In this document: positions 20,101 through 25,652 of the stretch, piece by piece
Layout: every line of letters begins with the position of its first letter
How positions within the stretch are numbered: the stretch's first letter is position 1
Assembly: GCF_000482465.1 (NCBI RefSeq)
Contig: NZ_AXVJ01000044.1
Coordinates: 1 to 64,000 of the forward strand
Direction of reading: 5' to 3'
Length of the DNA stretch: 64,000 nucleotides
DNA from: Runella limosa DSM 17973
GTDB taxonomy: Bacteria; Bacteroidota; Bacteroidia; Cytophagales; Spirosomataceae
Notes under the pieces: model-generated
The model's input: only the letters and a program-made list of their open reading frames with translations
Told to the model about the DNA's origin: nothing
The model's database searches: none
Position numbers and translations under genes: made by a program

Positions 20101-22257
20101 AAGAATGGCTTGTCCATTATTTTCGTGTAAAACACGCACCCCCGCAAAGATCGTAGCCGTTGAGTTATTATTCGTAATGCTGGTATTGTTGTTGGTACGG
20201 CCATTGAGGTCGGAGGTACTAAAAGTAGAAGCAAGAAAGGCTACTTCCCCCGAAGACTCTATGACTGAGTTGTTGTTAACATTATAGTTCATGGTCGCAG
20301 TAGTACCATTTGAGCCTACTTCGACCCCCGCCATCGCTCCACCAAAACGTTGCACACTACAGCCCGTCATGTTGAAGTTCATGGTAGAATTGTCTTCAGC
20401 AAACACTTGAACCCCTTTACTTCTAGCCCTTTGAAATAGATTATTGGTCAATGTAACTGTGGCAGTAGCTGTACCCTGCGTACGCATTTCGAAACAGTCT
20501 GCCCCAACTGGCGAAGAAGCGGTGTTGTTCAACGTACAGTTGTTAACGGTTAAAGTCAAATTCCCCGTTGTATTTATAATGTGGCAGATTCGGAAAGCGG
20601 AGTTCTGAAACGATGAATTGGTGATGGAACAAGTCCCTGATAAATTTCTGAACTTCAAGGCATTTTCTTCATTCAAATTCCCATTATTAGTCGCTGTGCA
20701 ATTATTGATTGTCAAATTGCTCACGCTCAACCCCATGATACCATGTTCTTCAGTAGCGCCAATGTCAATATTATCTAAAGAAACTGTACTTGCTATATTC
20801 ATGTAAATAGCAGCAAAACAGGCGTCGACATCATTCTCGTCACAAGCTCCATCGCTCCCTCCGTCACTTGTGGTATTGGCAGAAGGTAGATTCATGTTCT
20901 TCAGCGTGATGTTTGTAACATTTCTTAACTCCACACCATACCCTGTGATACTCGATAGCGTTCCGCCAGAAGCATCCGTTGTGCCTGTTCCTGTTACTTG
21001 GAAGCTACCCGTGGTGGCAGTTAATTTTATTCCCACGGCGGCATTGGAAGAAGAGACACTTTGAATGATTGCATTCAGAGCCCCACTGTTGAAATTGACT
21101 GCGGTTCCCCCCGTATTGGTGATGCTCACCTCACGAACGACAGCAGTGGAGAAACCATTTCCTTGTAGAGCAGTTCCGCCAGTATTGTTGATGTTTACCC
21201 CCCGCACTTCGTTGTTCGATTGCATATTGATGGTATTCCCTGCCTGATTGATGATTGGGCGTGTACCATTTATGCTAGGAATACTCACTCCACCCATGGG
21301 TGGATGTACCGAAAAAGTCACCCCAGCCAAGGCTGCAAGGTTGTCCCCTACTGCCCCTTGACCAATCAGGTTTTGTTGCGCCAGCAAGACAGTACTTGTC
21401 GTATTGGTATAAGTGCCAGTATATACGAAGATGTTGTCGCCTGTACCATCCAATGCACTACCATTGAAGGCGTTCATGTTATTGAATGGCGAATTGAGAC
21501 GCCCATCGCCATTCGTACTTGCACTAGCATTGACAAACCAAATCATGCCCGTCACCGTAATAGTTACTTTGCCTGTTACGCTAAAAGTACCATCTGTAAC
21601 GGTGTAGAGAAAGGTGGTTTGCCCTTCAAACCCTGGAGCAGGGTTGAAAGTAAAGCTTCCATTGGAGTTATGTGTAACATTTCCTTGCGTTAATGACGCG
21701 TCTATTCCTGTTACTTGGAGCGGTTCTCCATCCAAATTAACTTCATTGGCCAACATCCCAGTACCTACTGGAACCTCAATAGAAACGTTTCCTACGGTAG
21801 AATAGGAGTCATTGACCGCAATGGGTGATGAGTTAACCGAGCCTGGTACAAGTGTGGTATTGGGATCAACAGTATCGGTAAATTTTACGCCCGTGGCATC
21901 ATCCACCGTCGATGCGTTGGCAATTGTTATGGTATATTCTAACACATCCCCTGGCGTCGGACCAGTGGTACCGACATCGGTTCCTACTTGGGTTGCTGTT
22001 TTTAAAGCAGAAATAGAGGGCGCTAACCACCAGGTTTTTACCTGGGCAGCGACATTTGTTTCATTGGGGGGCGGCGCTAAAGGGCTGAGTATCGGAACTT
22101 TTCGCCTTGTATTAAGATTGGCCTTAATGTTTCCTTTAGCCATTTGTTCTTTAGAAACTGTAGCAGTATTTAGCTGATATTTTTCTTCAGGGCGCGAAAA
22201 AAAGGGGATGAGTACACTGAGCAATAGACTCACCGTAATGGGGATAGCGTTTTTCAT
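11158..22257 (-). CDS. Giant (3699-residue) T9SS-secreted adhesin with beta-helix, SdrB, Calx-beta and GEVED domains
   Basis: A signal peptide starts at the ATG at 22257. Approximate layout: DUF11-like segment (105-150), cadherin-like bacterial Ig (150-235), parallel beta-helix rich in NNT/NNS turns (236-856), SdrB-type repeat with LGNLVYQDVNKNSLFDGG (about 1000-1136), then 13 Calx-beta repeats (1139-2960) with the EGNSGTTxxxFTV strand and DDxATxT hallmark. Two GEVED domains interrupt them (about 1947-2109 and 2579-2737, DGVTLP...GEVEDY). Ig-like segments follow, then the shared C-terminal module and T9SS sorting domain ending in KQATLKVVKVE. Calx-beta and SdrB folds bind calcium in known proteins. 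The protein is most likely a filamentous surface adhesin or matrix protein. The partner surface is unknown. Confidence 0.9.
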   Translation of the reverse strand: MKNAIPITVSLLLSVLIPFFSRPEEKYQLNTATVSKEQMAKGNIKANLNTRRKVPILSPLAPPPNETNVAAQVKTWWLAPSISALKTATQVGTDVGTTGPTPGDVLEYTITIANASTVDDATGVKFTDTVDPNTTLVPGSVNSSPIAVNDSYSTVGNVSIEVPVGTGMLANEVNLDGEPLQVTGIDASLTQGNVTHNSNGSFTFNPAPGFEGQTTFLYTVTDGTFSVTGKVTITVTGMIWFVNASASTNGDGRLNSPFNNMNAFNGSALDGTGDNIFVYTGTYTNTTSTVLLAQQNLIGQGAVGDNLAALAGVTFSVHPPMGGVSIPSINGTRPIINQAGNTINMQSNNEVRGVNINNTGGTALQGNGFSTAVVREVSITNTGGTAVNFNSGALNAIIQSVSSSNAAVGIKLTATTGSFQVTGTGTTDASGGTLSSITGYGVELRNVTNITLKNMNLPSANTTSDGGSDGACDENDVDACFAAIYMNIASTVSLDNIDIGATEEHGIMGLSVSNLTINNCTATNNGNLNEENALKFRNLSGTCSITNSSFQNSAFRICHIINTTGNLTLTVNNCTLNNTASSPVGADCFEMRTQGTATATVTLTNNLFQRARSKGVQVFAEDNSTMNFNMTGCSVQRFGGAMAGVEVGSNGTTATMNYNVNNNSVIESSGEVAFLASTFSTSDLNGRTNNNTSITNNNSTATIFAGVRVLHENNGQAILEFKNNPSIVTSNTDLPIDFTAVNASTASGRLDVTFESNNVTNSTTTVAGLEGVMLTLGDNVGGDANTMCGHIRSNALTLPTGYPRAFRVRHFNSTVVMLQGPGSGSDIAANWSGNSNSNTNGTTTAYGPNTTGVTFGVTCNVPSHAPVRIAVEPLAIDRPQTETAEVAQVVEVSKQEIDNQATAPTAEAIQEALDETARKSVVLSGDQVSVGGVSGFLLPAEKSITIKFRVTIDDPLPLGKCQISNQGTVTGSNFGDVLTDEVAGAPISATVTQLMKHSLGNLVYQDVNKNSLFDGGDLGINGVLVNLYRDNGSTPGSLDAGDTYITNTTTAGGGLYNFPNLCSDKYIVQIPSSEFGAGKPLNGLISSPGGIAPDPENNTDNDDNGQDAINSSIASQAITLNYTGGAVENNTTLDFGFRTPTLITINDVTKSEGSGGGTTVFAFTVNRSDNSGTFGLTVNTAAVSANNGDYTAISNGTVSFTAGDNLNATVSVTVNSDDIVELNETFNVVLSGAPDGVIITDATGVGTITNDDQATLTVGDVSNSEGNSGTTIFTFTVTADKVVDVPYTVNIATANGTATVAGLDYNANNATLSFTGNAGESHTFEVTVNGDVLVEPNENFSVAFSSLAASGRDIIHSDIGIGSISNDDNAAITINDVSQTEGNSGTTNFVFTVSLSNPVSATVSVDYATAPGTATAGTDYTTTNGTLTFAAGETTKTISVPVIGDAVGEANETFFVNLSNRVSTLSSNITISDAQGLGTINDDDLQFSINDVTANEGNSGTTNFTFTVHRTSTATAETINYATADNTATTADNDYTSTSGTLTFAAGEADKTVTVAVNGDNKVEPNESFFVNLSAPSNGAISDGQGQGTITNEDFATLTFSTVAAQNEGALGTVAYAYDLTLDKEVVGGFTVNYNTNNGTATTADGDYQDNDGSITFTGTAGEKHTITVLVNGDLKVELDEEFTVVIGSISGTLSSSVSLSGSPTRTATITNDDAATVSLVGNVSQSEAVTPQVFTVSLSNPVDVDVTLNFATTDVTTTSADYTSVNQTVTFTAGSTTAQTVNVAVTNDNIVEPNETFNVTLSSLSASGRSVSLGATTTGTGTITNDDNATVTLTGAIAQAEGNSGTVDYSFTATLNNPVQGGLTVTYNTNDGTATVTDNDYIDNDGSLTFAGVASETKTIIVKVNGDLKIENNENFVVALGVITSAPSGVTVGGTSQTGTINNDELDWGDAPTTGQSGFASSYPTTLTDNGAHHTLTPGGVFLGATVTADLDGQPTATANGDATGDDGVTLPSAFIINTTGSVTVTASAVSKLDAWIDFNRDGDWDDANEKVANGANLVAGANTIPVNVPAGAILGTSFARFRVSTAGGLSPTGFAADGEVEDYQVSILNNQFSINDVSITEGNSGTTNLTYTINRTSNATASSVSYAITGGTATSGSDYQTFALGTINFTAGGSLTQTISVVVNGDVVVEDNETVIVTLSNPTNGAISTATGTGTINNDDAATLTLTGGVAKNEGNSGNTAYTFTATLSAPVQGGFEVAYATGNGTATVGTDYTDNDGSLTFTGTAGETRTWTVDVLGDNLVEATETFEAALGAISATSATQAAVIAIAGTPQTATITNDDQATVSLAGNVSQSEAVTPQVFTVTLSNPVDINVTVNFSTSDGTATTADNDYTAVTNQTVTFTAGSTTAQTVNVAITPDTKVEANEIFNVALNSLSAPSRNVILGTATGTGTINNDDASTVTLTGGTSKPETNTGTVAYTFTATLTNAVQGGFTVVYTTSDGTATVADNDYVDNDGTLTFAGTANETKTITVQANGDLKIETNEDFVVALGAISGAPSGVTVGGTSQTSTIENDELDWGDAPDSYKTLSASNGPRHANAPGGIHLGLVVDADLDGQPNPTATGDGTDDDGVTLPSVLVLNTTASVVVNASAAGNLDAWVDFDNNGTFEVSEKIFISTPVSAGVNNLTFPVPAGATPSNSFARFRISSTGGLSPEGLAIDGEVEDYAIQIVNTQFSINDVTITEGNSGTTNLTFTIIRTVNANACSVKYGITGGTATSGTDYQTFADGTASFTAGGAFSQTITVVLNGDNTVELDETILMTLSDPINAAILDGSGTGTITNDDASVLTVSSPSVFEGSTGTTTMTFNLNLSNPSDATVVVNYATVDGTATIADNDYVSTSGTLTFAAGETTKTVTVTINGDCKDEVNETLLLRLSSLNASGRNVSLSGGGATLDGTGTIVNTPLPTATIAGTTTVCLTGAAPMVTFTGANGTSPYTFNYQINGTPQTSLVSTGNTATTTAPTSVPGIYTYTLVSVSDANGCSSNVGTSVTVTVQGKPEISLSTQQQILNEGNTQTFCDIDANPVNSLAFTVLTSCVVGNPVWRVQVGSGAWSAWSSTAPVSQSSNNQPHHYQAACDASCPTTYTGIITLTINYRASIPQNVSLVSDGVTVAAGESKVLCDLPGTNITFNATCAAGEIILYSVDGDSYSTTVPTQLVDGLVHNYRVRCRKADGTPSCVETESAPMSLRTVTTLATPVVSLNSTSSCGGAVPMTSTSTCVGTTTIWFNAATNVALPSLPAMSPTTTTSYYARCQTDAGCLSEKSNVVTFTVAPVNTAPAVSVSNTIVCTGTSVTVSANCPAGSKAFWNTGVNENSFQVAFSNATQQSYWAKCIFTDGCQSTESVRMTVIWKAFELTLINIGQTKSGIKAANDKSLWTSQFITRDGGPELEFSTQTNPTLYYVENVNKTAPRFWTIFADVCDLGTNGSLTFDMLATPEVGVPRSLNTHENNAPYFMYANREGWTELYAQNHPAYGFYEDNGAGGNTYDTGLPKGLYKLGVRYWDQKGWGSIYPSTRKPQGNVLTYQEYWFRIQSRDGVGVGGVRTAVSDNGQQMTDHASFATVMPNPVSKILRLKVANSKGKEVKATLMDAAGRTVQNRLFVAETNAHQEEFDVNDLPNGMYLLKVATSEKQATLKVVKVE

Positions 22258-22302
22258 GACGTATTAGTTTTTCAAAAATTGAGTAAACACAAATTAATTA
22301 AT

Positions 22303-22310
22303 CAAAAGTA
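22303..22310 (-). promoter_or_regulatory. Putative -7 element for the giant adhesin gene
   Basis: TACTTTTG on the minus strand matches TAnnTTTG, 45 bp upstream of the adhesin start. No clear -33 TTG was found at the expected distance, as the upstream sequence is a T-rich tract. Confidence 0.4.
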
Positions 22311-22355
22311 GTCGAAAAAAAACCAAAAAAAATAATTTCAATATACTATTTTTCA

Positions 22356-22363
22356 TATCTTTG
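22356..22363 (+). promoter_or_regulatory. Putative -7 element for the tail-collar cluster
   Basis: TATCTTTG fits TAnnTTTG and lies about 93 bp before the first gene of the plus-strand cluster. With the minus-strand element at 22303-22310 it makes this a divergent promoter region shared with the adhesin. Confidence 0.42.
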
Positions 22364-22456
22364 ATTCGTGGAGCTAAAAAAAACTATACCAATAAGTCAT
22401 ACTTGGTAAGTAGTTTTTAGATTTTTCCTTCAACGTAGAAAAACTTTTACTCAGTT

Positions 22457-23041
22457 ATGCAAAGACGGCCGTTCATCAAGCTATTAGGCACTTCTTTGGG
22501 CAGCTTTCCGTTTTTATCGGGGTTTGCTCAATTGCCTACCTCCCCTCCCCATACGTGGCCTCAATGGTTATCACAAGTTGTCAGTGTTTGTCCCATTGAA
22601 TCAGTTTCAATTGCTTTAGCTGGTACATTACCTACGCCCCCATCCGCAGTTACGTCGGGGGAATTTGCAGCGGCAAACAACCAAGTTTACTTTTATCAAG
22701 AACAGCAGTATTGCTTTCAAGTATTTGAAAAAACACATCCAACGTTAGGCACAATAGACTTGATAATTCCGTTTTGGCAGCGCCAAGCAGCGAGAAATTG
22801 GGCAACAATCGCGTATTGGTCTTTGTTTGAATTACAGGCCATCGCCGAAGCTTCCGCCCAATTAGGCACTTCAACTTTTGACGCCCTCGTTCCATTAAAG
22901 GAAAGTAAAACAGGGCGCTACCTGAGCGCCAATGGTGAAGTATATCTCCAATCGTACCTTCGCGCAGATAAGCAAGTTGTGACAAACATTCGTCTCCAAG
23001 AAGACGTATATACCCGCTGGGAATCAAAGTATTTATCTTAG
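22457..23041 (+). CDS. Tat-type secreted protein of unknown function, first gene of the collar cluster
   Basis: The 194-residue protein begins MQRRPFIKLLGTSLG and ends the leader near FAQ, a twin-arginine-like signal (RRxFIK) typical of Bacteroidota. I recognise no domain in the mature part. It has a cysteine near 45 (VCPIES), an aromatic central region and a mixed helix/strand look, without further membrane segments. It lies 34 bp before the first tail-collar gene on the same strand, so a shared transcript and shared function are likely. The role is unknown. Confidence 0.75.
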   Translation: MQRRPFIKLLGTSLGSFPFLSGFAQLPTSPPHTWPQWLSQVVSVCPIESVSIALAGTLPTPPSAVTSGEFAAANNQVYFYQEQQYCFQVFEKTHPTLGTIDLIIPFWQRQAARNWATIAYWSLFELQAIAEASAQLGTSTFDALVPLKESKTGRYLSANGEVYLQSYLRADKQVVTNIRLQEDVYTRWESKYLS

Positions 23042-23075
23042 TTTTTCAAATTGTTTCACTAAACCCTCAAATGTT

Positions 23076-23579
23076 ATGGCAGAACCTTTTTTGTCCGAAG
23101 TTCGGATCATGAGTTTCGTCTTTCCTCCCAAAGGCTGGGCACTCTGCAATGGGCAGCTTCTACCCATCAACCAAAATCAAGCCCTATTTTCTCTTTTAGG
23201 CACTACGTTTGGAGGCGACGGGCGAGTAAATTTCGCATTGCCCGATTTGCGCGGCCGTACACCCATTCACGTGGGGAGCGGACATACGCTAGGCGAGCCT
23301 GGTGGTGAGCAGGCTCATACGTTAAGTATAGCCCAACTACCTACACACACACACGTAGCCAACGCAACCAGCACAACCCAAAATACGATTGCGCCTACTG
23401 ATGCTCGTATTGCCGATACTACCCCCTCAGAACTATATTCAGGCGGTAGTAATTTGGTAGCTATGGGAGCCCAAATGATTACTGCTACAGGAGGCTCGCA
23501 AGCCCATTTAAACATGCAACCGTTTTTGACGCTTAGTTTTTGTGTTGCTTTACAGGGTATTTTCCCAAGCCCAACTTAG
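23076..23579 (+). CDS. Phage tail collar domain protein (MdpB-type), copy 1
   Basis: The 167-residue protein has the N-terminal collar signature FVFPPKGWALCNGQLLPI, then FSLLGTTFGGDGRVNFALPD and LRGRTPIHVGSG, and ends with the conserved SFCVALQGIFPSPT tail. This is the 'microcystin-dependent protein' form of the tail-collar family, known from phage fibres and from many bacterial chromosomes with no phage near. No signal peptide is visible. It is the first of three tandem paralogues with similar length and layout. No other tail, capsid or integrase gene surrounds them, so this is probably not prophage debris. Confidence 0.88.
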   Translation: MAEPFLSEVRIMSFVFPPKGWALCNGQLLPINQNQALFSLLGTTFGGDGRVNFALPDLRGRTPIHVGSGHTLGEPGGEQAHTLSIAQLPTHTHVANATSTTQNTIAPTDARIADTTPSELYSGGSNLVAMGAQMITATGGSQAHLNMQPFLTLSFCVALQGIFPSPT

Positions 23580-23637
23580 GTTGGACACGGTGTCTGTTAA
23601 TTAATTTTTTTTTAAACCCTTTAATCACTTTACAAAA

Positions 23638-24147
23638 ATGGCTCAACCTTATGTTGGAGAAATACGCATGTTTGGGGGGAACTTTGCCCCCGCTGGCTGG
23701 ATGTTTTGCGGAGGGCAGTTGTTGCCTATTTCAGAAAATGAAACCCTTTTTAATTTAATCGGGACAACCTATGGGGGTGATGGTCAATCTACGTTTGCTC
23801 TTCCCGATTTACGCGGGCGGATTCCCATCCACCAAGGCAATGGGTTTATACTGGCCGAAACAGGCGGTGCGGAGGAGATTACACTAACTGTGTCTCAAAT
23901 TCCAGCCCATAGCCATGTTTTTCTAGGTACTGAGAACTCAGGAGGTACAGGAAGCCCAGCGGGAACGACCTTTGCTCGCAACGCCTCTGCCAATTTCTAT
24001 TCAACTGACACGTCGGTTGGACTCAGTAATTTAGCGCCAAGTACAATGAGTTCGACAGGAGGTTCTCAACCGCACACTAACTTTCAACCTTACCTTTGTG
24101 TAAACTTTATTATTTCACTATTTGGTATTTTTCCTTCGCCAACTTAG
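23638..24147 (+). CDS. Phage tail collar domain protein (MdpB-type), copy 2
   Basis: The 169-residue paralogue has the same frame: MFGGNFAPAGWMFCGGQLLPI, LIGTTYGGDGQSTFALPD, LRGRIPIHQGNG, a central HSH motif (IPAHSHVF), and the end SLFGIFPSPT. It lies 58 bp after copy 1. Sequence differences between the copies are spread through the whole protein, so the duplication is old and the copies probably have separate roles, such as forming a hetero-oligomer. That last point is inference. Confidence 0.88.
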   Translation: MAQPYVGEIRMFGGNFAPAGWMFCGGQLLPISENETLFNLIGTTYGGDGQSTFALPDLRGRIPIHQGNGFILAETGGAEEITLTVSQIPAHSHVFLGTENSGGTGSPAGTTFARNASANFYSTDTSVGLSNLAPSTMSSTGGSQPHTNFQPYLCVNFIISLFGIFPSPT

Positions 24148-24150
24148 TGC

Positions 24151-24209
24151 TAATTGCTTACGAACAATTCATCGTTAACAGGCGGCAATTAACTCTACGT
24201 AAGCAATTA
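24151..24209. repeat. 12-bp inverted repeat between collar copies 2 and 3
   Basis: TAATTGCTTACG (24151-24162) and CGTAAGCAATTA (24198-24209) are perfect inverted copies, 35 bp apart, in the 141-bp gap between two collar genes. No T-run follows, so it may be a partial attenuator, an mRNA-stability hairpin or a binding site. Confidence 0.55.
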
Positions 24210-24288
24210 ATTATCAATTAGATAGCGCCGTAAAATTTACTCAAACTGTGAAATCTTATTTGATTTTACCCTAAACTCAACAACGACC

Positions 24289-24804
24289 ATGGCAGATCCA
24301 TTTGTTGCCGAAATACGCATATTCCCATTCAATTTTGCCCCTAGAGGCTGGGCTTGGTGTGACGGCCAATTATTACCTCTTTCCCAAAATACCGCTCTTT
24401 TTTCACTCTTAGGAACTACCTACGGAGGAAATGGAAAATCAAATTTTGCCTTACCAGATTTGCAAGGCCGAACGCCCATGCACCCAGGCCAAGGACCAGG
24501 GTTATCACTCCATGATTTGGGTGAAATGAATGGTTCCGAAACTGTATCTTTGCTAGAGTCTGAAATTCCCTCGCATAGTCACACTGTCCATGCCTTAAAT
24601 GATAGTGGTTTGCAATCAGGCCCTACTGGAGCATATCCCGCACGGGCAAACTTTTATAACACTAACCCTGGTGGGTCAACAGTGGCTATGTCAGCAAACG
24701 CTGTAACCCCCGCAGGAGGCGACCAGCCGCACAACAACATGATGCCTTATCTCACATTTTATTTTAACATAGCTTTACAGGGAGTTTTTCCACCGAGAGG
24801 ATAA
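24289..24804 (+). CDS. Phage tail collar domain protein (MdpB-type), copy 3
   Basis: The 171-residue third paralogue shows FNFAPRGWAWCDGQLLPL, FSLLGTTYGGNGKSNFALPD, LQGRTPMHPGQGPG and the HSH motif (IPSHSHTV), and ends NIALQGVFPPRG. The HSH histidines could bind metal as in phage fibre collars, but this is inference. It is followed within 7 bp by an acetyltransferase gene, which ties the two functions to one transcript. Confidence 0.88.
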   Translation: MADPFVAEIRIFPFNFAPRGWAWCDGQLLPLSQNTALFSLLGTTYGGNGKSNFALPDLQGRTPMHPGQGPGLSLHDLGEMNGSETVSLLESEIPSHSHTVHALNDSGLQSGPTGAYPARANFYNTNPGGSTVAMSANAVTPAGGDQPHNNMMPYLTFYFNIALQGVFPPRG

Positions 24805-24811
24805 TAGCGTA

Positions 24812-25306
24812 ATGATGGAAATCACATCACGACCCATTGTTGAGGCTGATTTGCCTGATTTGTTAGAAATTTATGCCAGCACCAGGGCCGAGGAATTGGC
24901 CTTGGTGCCAGCGTGGTCAGAAGAACAAAAAAGGGACTTTGTAGAACAACAATTCTACGCGCAACATAAGTACTACCGTGAGTTTTATGTAGGAGCCGAT
25001 TTACAGCTTCTGGAGGCCAATCATACCGCCATTGGTCGGCTTTATGTGCATTGGAATTATAGTCCTTCTGAAGTTCGCATCATGGATATTGCGATTTTGC
25101 CTCCTTACCGAGGGCATGGCCTTGGAAGTCAGCTACTTCAAGCGGTCATTCAAAAAGGGACGGAGCTAGGAAAATCAACCACCATCCATGTAGAGTGTAA
25201 TAATCCTGCCCTACGACTTTACGAACGGCTGGGTTTTGTAAAAATTGGTGAGTTCAATACTTACTATTACCTAATGGAGTGGAAACCTAAAAATGGTATT
25301 TCTTAA
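24812..25306 (+). CDS. GNAT family N-acetyltransferase in the collar cluster
   Basis: The 164-residue protein has the GNAT acetyl-CoA site near 95-110: IAILPPYRGHGLGSQLL (motif A, R/QxxGxG/A), and motif B near 135-150 (NPALRLYERLGF). Two consecutive ATG codons (24812 and 24815) could start it. No transmembrane or signal segment is present, so it acts in the cytosol. Its substrate is not evident. Tight linkage to the collar genes suggests it modifies a cluster product, for example an N-terminus or lysine. Confidence 0.85.
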   Translation: MMEITSRPIVEADLPDLLEIYASTRAEELALVPAWSEEQKRDFVEQQFYAQHKYYREFYVGADLQLLEANHTAIGRLYVHWNYSPSEVRIMDIAILPPYRGHGLGSQLLQAVIQKGTELGKSTTIHVECNNPALRLYERLGFVKIGEFNTYYYLMEWKPKNGIS

Positions 25307-25318
25307 TTATTGAAGATT

Positions 25319-25615
25319 ATGTTAGAGACCCTTAAAATTTCTGATTTTCAGCCGCTCGTAAACCAAACACTCACCATTCGTTTTGCGTCGGAAATTAGCC
25401 ATCCTGCCGAACTCATCAAAGTGACTCCATGGGGAAGCGCTTCCGATAAATTTCGACAACCCTTTACGTTAGAATTAGAAACCGACCTTACTCGGCAATA
25501 TTATTTACAGGGCTCTTTTGTGCTCGTTCATCCTACCGCAGGCGAATTGCCGCTGTTTATGGTGCCCATTGGCCCTGGGGCTAAAGGAATGCGCTACGAA
25601 ATAGTTATCAGTTAA
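25319..25615 (+). CDS. DUF6916-like small protein, last gene of the collar cluster
   Basis: The ATG at 25319 gives 98 residues (MLETLKISDFQPLVNQTL...); a TTG nine bp upstream is less likely. The pattern MLExLxxxDFxPLVxxxxxI, then FxLxLE..., QG.F.L.HP..GELPLFMVPIGPG and RYEIVI resembles the small domain known as DUF6916, which is often found next to MdpB-type collar genes. It looks like a single beta-rich domain without signal or membrane segment. The function is unknown. It lies 12 bp after the acetyltransferase. Confidence 0.7.
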   Translation: MLETLKISDFQPLVNQTLTIRFASEISHPAELIKVTPWGSASDKFRQPFTLELETDLTRQYYLQGSFVLVHPTAGELPLFMVPIGPGAKGMRYEIVIS

Positions 25616-25616
25616 C

Positions 25617-25650
25617 AAAAAGGGTTGTGGACAAATCCACAACCCTTTTA
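25617..25650. terminator. Bidirectional terminator between collar cluster and dnaB
   Basis: Arms AAAAGGGTTGTGGA and TCCACAACCCTTTT enclose a CAAA loop between two convergent transcription units. It starts one base after the DUF6916-like stop and ends two bases before the dnaB stop. Confidence 0.85.
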
Positions 25651-25652
25651 TT

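Noticed and set aside
23076-24804. Prophage remnant call for the tail-collar genes
   Set aside because: No capsid, portal, terminase, lysis or integrase gene is present, and the GNAT/DUF6916 partners argue for a chromosomal cluster.
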